Assembly: GCA_964582225.1 (NCBI GenBank)
Contig: CAZORA010000013.1
Location: 1-64,000 of the forward strand
Direction of reading: 5' to 3'
Origin: Dokdonella_A sp964582225
GTDB taxonomy: Bacteria > Pseudomonadota > Gammaproteobacteria > Xanthomonadales > Rhodanobacteraceae
DNA: 64,000 nucleotides
In this document: positions 32,367 to 41,189 of the stretch, one piece after another
Position numbering within the stretch: the first letter of the stretch is position 1
How the letters are laid out: each line of letters begins with the position of its first letter
Translations under genes and position numbers: made by a program
Notes under the pieces: generated by a model
What the model was told of the DNA's origin: nothing
Database searches by the model: none
The model's input: only the letters and a program-made list of their open reading frames with translations

Positions 32367-34130
32367 ATGCGCACCCATCTTTGCGGGCTCATCGACGAGT
32401 CCCTGCTCGATCACGAGGTAGTTCTCTGCGGCTGGGTCGACACTCGCCGCGACCACGGCGGCGTGATCTTCATCGACCTGCGCGACCACGAAGGCGTGGT
32501 GCAGGTGGTGGTCGACCCCGACAACGCCGCGGCGTTTCGCGCCGCCGCCGAAGTCGGCTACGAATACTGCCTCAAGGTGCGCGGTCGGGTGCGCCGGCGG
32601 ATCAGCGTCAACGAGCGCATTCGCAGCGGTCGGATCGAAGTGTTGGCGGAGGAGATCGTGGTGCTGAACGCCGCGCGCGATCTGCCCTTCGTGCTGCACG
32701 AGACGACCAACGAGGACCTGCGCCTCAAGTATCGCTATCTCGATCTGCGCCGGCCGCAGATGCAGCGTGCGCTGCGCCTGCGTGCGCGCCTGGTCGCGGC
32801 GATTCGACGTCGGCTTGACGCGCAGGGCTTCCAGGACGTCGAGACGCCGATTCTGACCAAGGCGACGCCGGAAGGCGCCCGCGACTATCTGGTGCCGAGC
32901 CGCGTGCACCCGGGCGAGTTCTACGCTCTGCCGCAATCGCCGCAGCTCTTCAAGCAGCTCTTGATGATGGCGGGCTTCGATCGCTACTACCAGATCGCAC
33001 GCTGCTTCCGCGACGAGGACCTGCGCGCCGATCGCCAGCCCGAGTTCACCCAGCTCGACATGGAGTTCGCTTTCGTCGAAGAAGCCGATATCCAGGCCTG
33101 TGTCGAAACCCTGATCGCCGAGGTGTTCAGCGAGGTGATCGGCGTCGAGCTGTCCATCCCGTTCCCGCGCATGTCCTGGCGTGAGGCGATGTGCCGCTTC
33201 GGTTCGGATAAGCCTGACCTGCGCGTTGCGCTCGAGTTGGTCGACGTGGCAGAGCAGGTGAAGGGCTGCGGCTTCACGGTCTTTGCCGCCGCCGCCGCGG
33301 CGGCCGACGGCAGGGTCGCGGCGCTGCGCGTGCCGCAGGGCGCGAGCCTGAGCCGCAAGCAGATCGACGAGCTCGGCGCGCACGCGGCCAAGCATGGCGC
33401 CAAGGGCCTTGCCTGGATTCGGGTGGATGACCGCGCTCGGGGCCGCGAGGGGCTCAATTCGCCAATTGCCAAGTTTCTCGATGATGCGACGCTCGCCGCG
33501 CTGCTCGACGCGGTCGGCGCGCAGAGCGGCGACCTGATCCTGTTCGGCGCCGGGCCGTGGCTCAGGGTGTCGACCTTCATGGGCGCGCTGCGGCTCAAGG
33601 TCGCGCGCGATCGCGGGTTGGTGGACGAGGGCTGGCGGCCGCTCTGGGTGGTCGACTTCCCGATGTTCGAGTACGACGAGGCAGCGCAGCGCCACGTCGC
33701 CCTGCACCACCCGTTCACCGCGCCCAAGGTCGATGACGTCGAGGCGCTGCGCGCGGACCCCGGCGCCGCGCTGTCGCGCGGCTACGACATGGTGCTGAAC
33801 GGCAACGAGATCGGCGGCGGTTCGATCCGCATCCATCGCAGCGAGATGCAGAGCGCCGTGTTCGATCTGCTCGGCATCGGTGCGGCGGAGGCCGCGGCGA
33901 AGTTCGGTTTCCTGCTCGAAGCGCTCAAGTTCGGCGCGCCGCCGCACGGCGGGATTGCCTTCGGCATCGACCGCATCGCCGCGCTGATGGTCGGCACCGA
34001 CTCCATCCGCGACGTCATCGCCTTTCCCAAGACCACCAGCGCGCAGGACCTGATGACCGCGGCACCCTCGGAGGTGTCGGCGGCCCAGCTGGCCGAGTTG
34101 CGCGTGGCGGTGCTGCCGCCGGCCGAGTGA
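32367..34130 (+). CDS. aspS: Aspartyl-tRNA synthetase
   Basis: From ATG 32367 (MRTHLCGLIDESLL, matching the family start) the protein is 587 aa (590 in E. coli). An ATG two codons earlier is also possible. It is a class II synthetase: an OB-fold anticodon-binding domain at residues 1-105 (VVLCGWVDTRRDHGGVIFID), motif 2 around FRDEDLRADRQPEFTQLDME, the bacterial GAD insertion domain, and motif 3 GIAFGIDRIAALM. The conserved KTTSAQDLMTAAPS tail is present. Its role is charging tRNA-Asp. yebC and ruvCA follow on the same strand. Confidence 0.97.
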   Translation: MRTHLCGLIDESLLDHEVVLCGWVDTRRDHGGVIFIDLRDHEGVVQVVVDPDNAAAFRAAAEVGYEYCLKVRGRVRRRISVNERIRSGRIEVLAEEIVVLNAARDLPFVLHETTNEDLRLKYRYLDLRRPQMQRALRLRARLVAAIRRRLDAQGFQDVETPILTKATPEGARDYLVPSRVHPGEFYALPQSPQLFKQLLMMAGFDRYYQIARCFRDEDLRADRQPEFTQLDMEFAFVEEADIQACVETLIAEVFSEVIGVELSIPFPRMSWREAMCRFGSDKPDLRVALELVDVAEQVKGCGFTVFAAAAAAADGRVAALRVPQGASLSRKQIDELGAHAAKHGAKGLAWIRVDDRARGREGLNSPIAKFLDDATLAALLDAVGAQSGDLILFGAGPWLRVSTFMGALRLKVARDRGLVDEGWRPLWVVDFPMFEYDEAAQRHVALHHPFTAPKVDDVEALRADPGAALSRGYDMVLNGNEIGGGSIRIHRSEMQSAVFDLLGIGAAEAAAKFGFLLEALKFGAPPHGGIAFGIDRIAALMVGTDSIRDVIAFPKTTSAQDLMTAAPSEVSAAQLAELRVAVLPPAE

Positions 34131-34150
34131 AGGCCAGGGGCTCGGCAGGC

Positions 34151-34159
34151 TGCTAAACT
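34151..34159 (+). promoter_or_regulatory. Possible extended -10 promoter of yebC
   Basis: TGCTAAACT is an extended -10 (TGn followed by TAAACT) 36 bases before the yebC start. No good -35 is visible at standard spacing. The same TGCTAAA core appears upstream of tRNA-Lys at 46341. It is weak evidence. Confidence 0.3.
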
Positions 34160-34195
34160 TCGCGGTCCGTTCCCGCCAAGCTGCAAAGGGTTTCC

Positions 34196-34933
34196 ATGGC
34201 CGGCCATTCCAAATGGGCGAACATCCAGCATCGCAAGAACGCCCAGGATGCCAAGCGCGGCAAGATCTTCACCAAGCTGATCCGCGAGATCGGCATCGCT
34301 GCCCGCGCCGGCGGCGGTGACCCGTCGAGCAACCCACGCCTGCGGCTGGCGATGGACAAGGCGCTGACGGCGAACATGACCAAGGACTCGATCGAGCGCG
34401 CGGTCAAGAAGGCGACCGGCGATTTGGAGGGCGTCAGCTACGAGGAGGTGCGCTACGAAGGGTATGCGCCGGGCGGCGTGGCGGTGATCGTCGAGTGCAC
34501 CACGGACAACCGCCAGCGCACCGTTTCTGACGTGCGCCACGCTTTCACCAAGTTCGGCGGCCAGCTTGGTACCGATGGCTCGGTGGGTTATCTGTTCAAG
34601 CGCGTCGGCGTGCTCACCTTCGCCCCCGGCGCCAGTGAAGATCGAGTTCTGGAAGTGGCGCTCGAGGCTGGCGCGGAGGACATTCACGGCTTCGACGACG
34701 GCGTGGTGGAAGTGGTTACGGCCCCCGAGGCCCTCGACGCGGTGCGCGCGGCGCTTGTGCAGGCTGGTCTCGAGCCGGACGAAGCCGCGGTGACCCAGCG
34801 CGCGGACACTGAAGTCGCGCTCGAGGGCGAGGCGGCGCAGACCGTCGCCAGGCTTCTCGAGTGGCTGGAAGATCTCGACGATGTGCAGGAAGTCTTCTGC
34901 AACGCAGACCTGCCCGCCGAGGCGTACGCCTGA
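34196..34933 (+). CDS. yebC: YebC/PmpR-family protein
   Basis: A 245 aa protein with the invariant N-terminus MAGHSKWANIQHRKNAQDAKRG-like and the domains of the family (TKLIREIGIAARAGGGDP, YEGYAPGGVAVIVECTTDN, KFGGQLGTDGSVGYLFKR). Recent work on relatives shows that YebC acts on the ribosome to relieve stalling at proline runs; older literature calls it a transcriptional regulator. It is directly upstream of ruvC, a conserved neighbourhood in gammaproteobacteria. Confidence 0.95.
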   Translation: MAGHSKWANIQHRKNAQDAKRGKIFTKLIREIGIAARAGGGDPSSNPRLRLAMDKALTANMTKDSIERAVKKATGDLEGVSYEEVRYEGYAPGGVAVIVECTTDNRQRTVSDVRHAFTKFGGQLGTDGSVGYLFKRVGVLTFAPGASEDRVLEVALEAGAEDIHGFDDGVVEVVTAPEALDAVRAALVQAGLEPDEAAVTQRADTEVALEGEAAQTVARLLEWLEDLDDVQEVFCNADLPAEAYA

Positions 34934-35043
34934 AGAGGAAATACGGGCGTTCATCGCCGGCGCCGGCTGCGGCTCGGCGCAAACCCGCAGGGGGCTGCGT
35001 GATCACACGGTCCAACTCCGCGAACCAGGCCGTCGAGGTCGGC

Positions 35044-35562
35044 GTGACGCGCATCCTGGGCATCGATCCGGGTAGTCGCCACACCGGTATCGGCATCATC
35101 GACGCCGCGACCGACGGGCGCAGCCGTCACGTGTTCCACACCGCGCTTCATCTGCGCGTCGATGGGGATTTTTCGTCCCGCCTGAAGCAGATCTTCGATG
35201 AACTGAGCGAAATCGTCGGCGCCTGGGCGCCGTGCGAAGCGGCGATCGAGCGGGTGTTCATGGCGCGCAACCCCGATTCGGCGCTGAAGCTCGGTCAGGC
35301 GCGCGGCGCGGCCATCTGCGCGGTGCTGCACCGCGGTATCGATGTCAGCGAATATGCAGCGCGGGAAATCAAGCAGGCGGTGGTTGGCAGTGGTGCCGGC
35401 GACAAGGCCCAGGTGCAGCACATGGTGGGTATTCTGCTCGATCTCTCCGGCCCGCTGCAGGCGGATGCGGCGGACGCACTGGCGATTGCCCTGACCCACG
35501 CTCACACGCGCGCGAGTCTCGCCCGCACGGGCATACCGCGCACGGCCTGGAGGCGGAGATGA
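35044..35562 (+). CDS. ruvC: Holliday junction resolvase RuvC
   Basis: From GTG 35044 (GAGGT 5 bases upstream; MTRILGIDPGSRHTG) the protein is 172 aa, against 173 in E. coli. A GTG at 34999 also has a purine-rich site but would add 15 unrelated residues. The catalytic acids are visible: D8 in GIDPGS, E in AIERVFMARNPDSALKLGQARG, and the DAADALAIA pair near the C-terminus. It cuts Holliday junctions in the RuvABC pathway. Its stop overlaps ruvA (ATGA). Confidence 0.95.
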   Translation: MTRILGIDPGSRHTGIGIIDAATDGRSRHVFHTALHLRVDGDFSSRLKQIFDELSEIVGAWAPCEAAIERVFMARNPDSALKLGQARGAAICAVLHRGIDVSEYAAREIKQAVVGSGAGDKAQVQHMVGILLDLSGPLQADAADALAIALTHAHTRASLARTGIPRTAWRRR

Positions 35563-36146
35563 TCGGGCGACTGAAGGGCATGCTGGTGGCCAAACAGCCG
35601 CCCTGGCTGGTGGTGGACGTCGGTGGTGTGGGCTATGAGCTCGAAGCGCCGATGTCCACATTTTTCGACTTGCCCGAGCTCGGCCATGAGGTCAATCTCT
35701 GCACCCACTACGCCGCGAAGGACGATACCGTGGTGCTCTACGGATTCCTGCGGGAGGCCGAGCGCAGCCTGTTCCGCGCCCTGCAGAAGGTCTCGGGGAT
35801 CGGCGCCAAGACGGCCCTGGCGGTGCTTTCCGGAGTGAGCGTCGAGGAGTTCGGGCGGCTCATCCTGGCCGGTGACGTGGCGGCGTTGACGCGGATTCCG
35901 GGCATCGGCAAGAAAACCGCCGAGCGCATGCTGGTGGAGTTGCGCGACCGGGTCGACGGTCTCGCAGGCGGCCTGCCTGCGCCCGGTGGCTCCCCAGCTA
36001 CGGACTCCTTGAGCGAAGCCAGTGTGGCGCTGCAGGCGCTCGGCTACCGGCCGGCCGAGGTCGGCCGATTGGTGCGCGATGCAGTCGAGCCAGGCGATCG
36101 CGCCGAGGACATCATCCGCAAGGCGCTGAAGGCGGCGCTGCGTTGA
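35559..36146 (+). CDS. ruvA: Holliday junction branch migration protein RuvA
   Basis: A 195 aa protein starting at ATG 35559, overlapping the ruvC stop. It has an N-terminal OB-fold (MIGRLKGMLVAKQPPWLVVD), tandem helix-hairpin-helix motifs (VSGIGAKTALAVLSG and IPGIGKKTAERMLVELRD) and the C-terminal UBA-like domain III (SEASVALQALGYRPAEVGRLV) that contacts RuvB. It forms the tetrameric junction-binding platform. The partner gene ruvB is separated from it by kup and a palindromic repeat. Confidence 0.96.
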   Translation: MIGRLKGMLVAKQPPWLVVDVGGVGYELEAPMSTFFDLPELGHEVNLCTHYAAKDDTVVLYGFLREAERSLFRALQKVSGIGAKTALAVLSGVSVEEFGRLILAGDVAALTRIPGIGKKTAERMLVELRDRVDGLAGGLPAPGGSPATDSLSEASVALQALGYRPAEVGRLVRDAVEPGDRAEDIIRKALKAALR

Positions 36147-36162
36147 CTGCTGCCCGGGCCCG

Positions 36163-38046
36163 ATGAGCGTCACCCAGCCAGCCACAGCCACGCCGCGCAC
36201 CAGCGCGCTGGCGATCGGTGCCATTGGCGTGGTTTACGGCGACCTCGGCACCAGCCCGCTCTACACCATGAAGGAAGCCTTCGGCACCCACGGGTTGGCG
36301 GCGACGCCGGACAACGTACTGGGCGTGCTATCGCTGGTGTTTTGGGCGCTGATGCTGGTGGTGTCGCTGAAGTACGCGAGCTTCATCATGCGCGCGGACA
36401 ACCGCGGTGAAGGCGGCATCATGGCGCTGACTGCGCTGGCGCAGGGCAGCGTGCGCGGCAGTCCGGCGGCGCGCTGGTGGATCACCGCGCTCGGTCTGTT
36501 CGGCGCTGCCCTGTTCTTTGGCGACGGCGTCATCACCCCGGCGATCTCGGTCCTCTCGGCGGTCGAGGGCCTCGAGGTCGGCGCGCCGGGCCTGACGCCG
36601 TTCGTGGTACCGATCACGCTCGGCATCCTGCTCGGGCTGTTCGCGATCCAGAAGCGCGGCAGTGGCCGCGTGGGCGCGATCTTCGGTCCGGTGATGTGCG
36701 TCTGGTTCGTGGTCATCGCGGCACTCGGGGTGGTGCAGATCGTGCAGCATCCCTTCGTGCTGAAAGCGCTCTCTCCACATTTCGCGATCCACTTTTTCAG
36801 CGTCGGTGGCTGGCCGGCCTTTCTCGCCCTGGCCGCGGTGGTGCTTTGCATCACCGGCGCCGAGGCGCTCTACGCCGACATGGGCCACTTCGGCAAGAAG
36901 CCGATCCGGCTTGCCTGGTTCAACTTCATCCTGCCGGCGCTGGTGCTCAACTATTTCGGCCAGGGAGCCCTGCTGCTGGCCGATCCGGCCGCCGCGCAGA
37001 ACCCCTTCTATCTGCTGGCGCCATCGGTGCTGCTCTACCCGCTGATCGCGCTTGCCGCATTGGCCACCGTGATCGCCTCGCAGTCGGTGATTTCCGGCGC
37101 CTTTTCGGTCGCCCGCGAGGCCATCCAGCTGGGGTTCCTGCCGCGCATGCACGTTCGCCACACCTCGCAGGAAACCATCGGTCAGATCTACCTGCCGTGG
37201 ATCAACCGCATGCTGCTGGTGCTGACTCTGGCGGCGGTGGTCGGTTTCCAGTCATCGAGCAATCTGGCGGCCGCCTATGGCATCGCGGTGGTTGGCACCA
37301 TGACCATCGATTCCGTGCTGGTGATGATCGTGTTCCGCTACCTGTGGCGCTGGAGCGCACTGCGGGTCGGCGCGATGGGGCTGCTGTTTCTGACCGTCGA
37401 TCTCGCTTTTTTCACCGCCAACGTGGACAAGGTCGAGCACGGCGGTTGGTTTCCGCTGGTGCTGGGCGCGCTGGTTTTCACCTTGATGACCACCTGGCGG
37501 CGCGGGCGCGAGCTGGTGATGCGCGGAGTGCGTCAGGGTGGTCTCGCGCTCGAACCCTTCATCGCCTCGATTTCGGCGCATCCGCCACTGCGGGTGCCGG
37601 GCACGGCGGTGTTTCTGACCTCGAACGAGCAGGGCGTGCCCAACGCGCTTTTGCACAACCTGAAGCACAACAAGGTGCTGCATGAGCGCAACGTGATCCT
37701 CACCGTCGAGACCGTCGAGACCCCGGTCGCCGACGCCCGCGAGCGGGCGGCCGTGCAGCGCCTCGGCGATGCCTTCTACGGGCTGCGTCTGCGCTTCGGA
37801 TTTTCCGAGGATCCCAACGTGCCGAAGGCTCTGCTCGGCATTCGCGATTGTGGGGCGCCCTTCGATTTGATGGACACGACCTTCTTCCTGAGTCGCGAAA
37901 GCGTGGTCGCCACCGACCGGGCGGGCATGGCGCTGTGGCGCGACCGTCTGTTTGCCTTCATGCAGCGCAACGCCGTACCGGCCACCGCCTTCTTCCAGAT
38001 TCCGGGCAACCGCCTGATCGAGCTCGGCACCCAGGTGGAAATCTAG
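36163..38046 (+). CDS. kup: Low-affinity potassium uptake protein Kup
   Basis: A 627 aa KUP/HAK-family potassium:proton symporter with about 12 membrane helices and conserved signatures (GVVYGDLGTSPLYTMKEAFG, GEGGIMALTALAQG, GDGVITPAISVLSAVEG). The C-terminal cytoplasmic domain starts at about residue 460 (GTAVFLTSNEQGVPNALLHN). It lies between ruvA and ruvB, an arrangement I recall from xanthomonads. Its TAG stop (38044-38046) overlaps the first bases of palindromic repeat D. Confidence 0.96.
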   Translation: MSVTQPATATPRTSALAIGAIGVVYGDLGTSPLYTMKEAFGTHGLAATPDNVLGVLSLVFWALMLVVSLKYASFIMRADNRGEGGIMALTALAQGSVRGSPAARWWITALGLFGAALFFGDGVITPAISVLSAVEGLEVGAPGLTPFVVPITLGILLGLFAIQKRGSGRVGAIFGPVMCVWFVVIAALGVVQIVQHPFVLKALSPHFAIHFFSVGGWPAFLALAAVVLCITGAEALYADMGHFGKKPIRLAWFNFILPALVLNYFGQGALLLADPAAAQNPFYLLAPSVLLYPLIALAALATVIASQSVISGAFSVAREAIQLGFLPRMHVRHTSQETIGQIYLPWINRMLLVLTLAAVVGFQSSSNLAAAYGIAVVGTMTIDSVLVMIVFRYLWRWSALRVGAMGLLFLTVDLAFFTANVDKVEHGGWFPLVLGALVFTLMTTWRRGRELVMRGVRQGGLALEPFIASISAHPPLRVPGTAVFLTSNEQGVPNALLHNLKHNKVLHERNVILTVETVETPVADARERAAVQRLGDAFYGLRLRFGFSEDPNVPKALLGIRDCGAPFDLMDTTFFLSRESVVATDRAGMALWRDRLFAFMQRNAVPATAFFQIPGNRLIELGTQVEI

Positions 38047-38176
38047 GGAATGTCTGAACAAGCGCGTCACTCCCGCGAAGGCGGGAGTCCAGTGCCTTTG
38101 ATTTCCAGGACTTGAAGTCGCTGGATGCCCGCCTTCGCGGGAGTGACAAGCGTGTCGACTTGTTCAGATACTCCCT
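38045..38176 (+). repeat. Interspersed 132 bp palindromic repeat, copy D (core inverted)
   Basis: The arms match copy A in the same orientation (AGGGAATGTCTGAACAAG at the left; GTGTCGACTTGTTCAGATAC at the right). The 36-base spacer at 38089-38124 (CCAGTGCCTTTGATTTC...) is the reverse complement of the one in A (7840-7875). The core has therefore flipped relative to the ends. The left end coincides with the kup stop codon. Confidence 0.9.
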
Positions 38177-38267
38177 GACGCTGCGGGAGCGGCGGCGGGC
38201 GCGATCGGCTCCCGGGTTCACGGCTGGCCGGCGTGCCCGCTATCGCCCATCCTGCGGGGCAGCGATA

Positions 38268-39407
38268 ATGGACGGCGATCTCCTTTCCCGCGCACACCGC
38301 GGCCGTCGAGTGCCCGAGCCCCGCCCCACTACCTCGAACCCCGCCGCCAATCGTCTCGCCTCTGCCAGCGCGACGCGCGAAGACGAGTTGATCGACGCCA
38401 CGATTCGGCCGCAACGCTTGGCCGAGTATCTGGGTCAGGCGACCGTGCGCGAGCAACTTTCGATCTCGATCGAGGCGGCGCGGCGGCGCGGCGGTGCGCT
38501 GGATCACGTGCTGATCTTCGGCCCGCCCGGGCTCGGCAAGACGACGCTTTCGCACGTCATCGCCAACGAGCTCGGAGTCAGCTTGCGCAGCACTTCCGGC
38601 CCGGTGCTGGAGCGACCGGGAGATCTGGCGGCGCTGCTGACCAACCTGCAGCCGCGCGACGTGCTGTTCGTCGACGAGATTCATCGCCTGTCGCCGATCG
38701 TCGAGGAAGTGCTTTATCCGGCACTCGAGGACTTCCAGATCGACATCATGATCGGCGAAGGACCGGCGGCGCGCTCGATCAAGCTCGATCTGCCGCCCTT
38801 CACCCTGATCGGAGCGACTACCCGCGCGGGCCTCCTGACGGCGCCGCTGCGGGATCGCTTCGGCATCGTGCAGCGGCTCGAGTTCTACAGCAGCGAAGAG
38901 TTGGCCGCGATCGTGCGCCGTGCCGCGCGGATTCTCGAGATCGGCTGCGATCCGGCCGGTGCGGTGGAGATCGCGCGCCGCGCGCGTGGCACCCCGCGCA
39001 TCGCCAACCGCCTGCTGCGACGCGTGCGCGACTACGCGGAAGTGCGCGCCGACGGGCGCATCAGCGCCGAGGTGGCGGCCGCCGGGCTCGACATGCTGGC
39101 GGTCGATCGTGAAGGCTTCGACGCCCTGGATCGACGCCTGCTGGGCATGATCATCGAAAATTTCGACGGCGGTCCGGTCGGCGTCGAGTCGCTGGCGGCC
39201 GCGCTCAGCGAGGAGCGCGGCACGATCGAGGACGTGCTGGAGCCGTTTCTGATCCAGCAGGGTTTTCTGGTGCGCACTGCGCGCGGCCGCATGGCGACCG
39301 CCCGGGCCTGGCGCCACCTGGGCTTGGTCGCACCGCGGCGCCAGGCGGTGGATCTGTTCGATCCCGACGAGCCGGAAGCCGCCGGCGATGCGGGTCGATC
39401 GCAGTGA
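38268..39407 (+). CDS. ruvB: Holliday junction branch migration ATPase RuvB
   Basis: The AAA+ motor of the RuvAB complex, with Walker A GPPGLGKTTLS, Walker B VLFVDEIHRL, sensor GATTRAGLLTAPLRDRFG and the C-terminal winged helix (ARGRMATARAWRHLGL). From ATG 38268 it is 379 aa, about 40 longer than E. coli RuvB at the N-terminus. A GTG at 38310 would give 365 aa. The extra leader may not be translated in full. The C-terminus extends past the usual end by about 20 residues. The stop overlaps ybgC (GTGA). Confidence 0.95.
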   Translation: MDGDLLSRAHRGRRVPEPRPTTSNPAANRLASASATREDELIDATIRPQRLAEYLGQATVREQLSISIEAARRRGGALDHVLIFGPPGLGKTTLSHVIANELGVSLRSTSGPVLERPGDLAALLTNLQPRDVLFVDEIHRLSPIVEEVLYPALEDFQIDIMIGEGPAARSIKLDLPPFTLIGATTRAGLLTAPLRDRFGIVQRLEFYSSEELAAIVRRAARILEIGCDPAGAVEIARRARGTPRIANRLLRRVRDYAEVRADGRISAEVAAAGLDMLAVDREGFDALDRRLLGMIIENFDGGPVGVESLAAALSEERGTIEDVLEPFLIQQGFLVRTARGRMATARAWRHLGLVAPRRQAVDLFDPDEPEAAGDAGRSQ

Positions 39408-39841
39408 CTGCACCTGCTGCTGACGCGCCGCGTGCCGTGATCTTTCGTTGGCCCGTTCGGGTCTACTGGGAGGATACCGACGCCGGCGGCGTGGTCTATC
39501 ACGCAAGCTACCTGCGCTTTCTGGAGCGTGCGCGTACGGAATGGCTGCGCGCGGTCGGGGTTGGCCAGCAGGAGCTGCGACGGGTCACCGGCGTCGCCTT
39601 TGTGGTGCACCGCATGGAAATCGGGTTCAATGTGCCGGCGCGGCTCGATGATGAGCTTCTCGCTACGGTCGAGCCGGAAAGCCTGCGCGGCGCGAGCCTC
39701 CTGCTGCGACAGAGTCTGCTGCGCGCCGGCAGCCCGCGCGCGCTGGTCGAAGCGCGCTTGCGCATCGCCTGTGTCGACGTCGAAAGTTTTCGTCCCCGCC
39801 CGATTCCCGCCCGTCTCCTGCGAGAGATTTCCGCTACATGA
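39404..39841 (+). CDS. ybgC: Tol-Pal system-associated acyl-CoA thioesterase YbgC
   Basis: A 145 aa hotdog-fold thioesterase starting at GTG 39404 in overlap with ruvB. It has the family signature YWEDTDAGGVVYHASYLRFLERARTEW, in which the Asp in the DTDAGG motif is catalytic. It hydrolyses acyl-CoA or acyl-ACP esters at the inner membrane and is the standard first gene of the tol-pal operon. The stop overlaps tolQ (ATGA). Confidence 0.94.
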   Translation: MTAPAADAPRAVIFRWPVRVYWEDTDAGGVVYHASYLRFLERARTEWLRAVGVGQQELRRVTGVAFVVHRMEIGFNVPARLDDELLATVEPESLRGASLLLRQSLLRAGSPRALVEARLRIACVDVESFRPRPIPARLLREISAT

Positions 39842-40518
39842 ACTCCGATCTCAACATCCTCAGCCTGGTGCTGGACGCGAGCCTGTTCGTCAAGCTCGTG
39901 CTACTCGTGCTGGTGGTCTTTTCGGTCGTTTCGTGGATGATCATCTTCCGCAAGAAACACCTGCTGTCGCGCGCCAACGCCAGCGCCGACGAGTTCGAGG
40001 AGCGCTTCTGGTCGGGCACCGACCTGGCAGGCCTGTTTCGCGAAATCGGCGGACAGAGCGATCGAATCAGTTCCAGCGGAGCCATTTTCGAGGCCGGCTT
40101 TCGCGAGTTCGCACGTCTGCGGCAGCGCCGGGGGATCGACTCGCGAGCCCTGCTCGAAGGCGCACAGCGCGCAATGCGGGTTTCCTCCACCCGCGAGGTC
40201 GACCGCCTGGAGCAGGGTCTCGAATTCCTCGCCAACGTGGGCTCGATCAGCCCCTACATTGGCCTGCTCGGCACGGTGTGGGGCATCATGGCGGCGTTTC
40301 AGGGCCTGGCCGACGTCAAGGAAGCGACCATCGCGATGGTCGCGCCGGGCATTTCGGAGGCCCTGGTCGCCACCGCTATGGGCCTGATCGCCGCCATTCC
40401 CGCATCTTGGGCCTACAACCGGTTTTCGACTCGACTGGAGCGGCTGAATCTCCGTTACGACACCTTCGTCGAGGAGTTTTCCTCGATCCTCGCGCGCCAG
40501 GCACACCTCGATGAGTAG
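39838..40518 (+). CDS. tolQ: Tol-Pal system proton channel subunit TolQ
   Basis: A 226 aa inner-membrane protein of the MotA/TolQ/ExbB family. It has three membrane helices (one near residues 15-35, two after residue 130) and the family block GSISPYIGLLGTVWGIMAAF followed by VAPGISEALVATAMGLIAAIPA. With TolR it uses the proton gradient to energise TolA during outer-membrane constriction at division. It is coupled to ybgC by ATGA overlap. Confidence 0.96.
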   Translation: MNSDLNILSLVLDASLFVKLVLLVLVVFSVVSWMIIFRKKHLLSRANASADEFEERFWSGTDLAGLFREIGGQSDRISSSGAIFEAGFREFARLRQRRGIDSRALLEGAQRAMRVSSTREVDRLEQGLEFLANVGSISPYIGLLGTVWGIMAAFQGLADVKEATIAMVAPGISEALVATAMGLIAAIPASWAYNRFSTRLERLNLRYDTFVEEFSSILARQAHLDE

Positions 40519-40581
40519 CGCCGGATTCGCCGCTGCGCGTGGCGACTTGCGCCCGCGGCTCCCACAGCGAGCCTGACCGCC

Positions 40582-41025
40582 ATGCCGAGCCTTTCCAATC
40601 GCCGCCGCAAGCGCGCCCTGATGGCGCAGATCAACGTCGTGCCCTATATCGACGTGATGCTGGTGCTCCTGATCATCTTCATGGTAACCGCGCCGCTGCT
40701 GAACCTCGGCGTGGACATCGAGCTGCCGAAGTCGGCGGCGAGCGCGATTCAGAACGACCAGGAACCGGTGGTGGTCAGCGTCGACCGCGAAGGCGGCTAT
40801 TTCCTCACCCTCGGCACCGCGCCGCGCGAGGCCATCGATGCCGAGCTGCTGGTCAACAAGGTTTCAGCTTTCGTGCGGCAGAATCCGCGGGTGCCGGTTC
40901 TGGTAGCGGGCGACCAGCGCGTCGAATACGGCACGATCTATCAAGCCATGGTCTTGCTGCAATCGGCCGGTGTGCCGCGCGTGGGCTTGATGAGCCAGCC
41001 GCTGGCTGAAGACGGCAAGAGGTAG
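40582..41025 (+). CDS. tolR: Tol-Pal system subunit TolR
   Basis: A 147 aa ExbD/TolR protein. It has a short basic N-terminus (NRRRKRALMAQINVVPYIDV), one membrane helix with the conserved Asp that takes protons (PYIDVMLVLLIIFMVTAPLL), and a periplasmic domain with the family ending (VMVLLQSAGVPRVGLMSQP-like). It partners TolQ and TolA. The 63-base gap from tolQ holds no gene. Confidence 0.95.
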   Translation: MPSLSNRRRKRALMAQINVVPYIDVMLVLLIIFMVTAPLLNLGVDIELPKSAASAIQNDQEPVVVSVDREGGYFLTLGTAPREAIDAELLVNKVSAFVRQNPRVPVLVAGDQRVEYGTIYQAMVLLQSAGVPRVGLMSQPLAEDGKR

Positions 41026-41189
41026 GAGCCGGTCGGACTGATGAAGAATCGGTCGCAAATCCGCCGGCGTGGCCCACTCCTCCGCAGCCGATCGGTCGAT
41101 GGGGCTGCCATCGACCGGCAGGGCGAAGGAAGCCCGTTCACGCATGGGCAGGGTTTCGCTTTCGTTTCCATCTCTCCGACGGTCTTCTA

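Noticed and set aside
34861..35043. Longer N-terminus for RuvC
   Set aside because: The added residues are Arg/Pro-rich and unlike any RuvC; GTG 35044 has a good ribosome binding site and gives the standard length.
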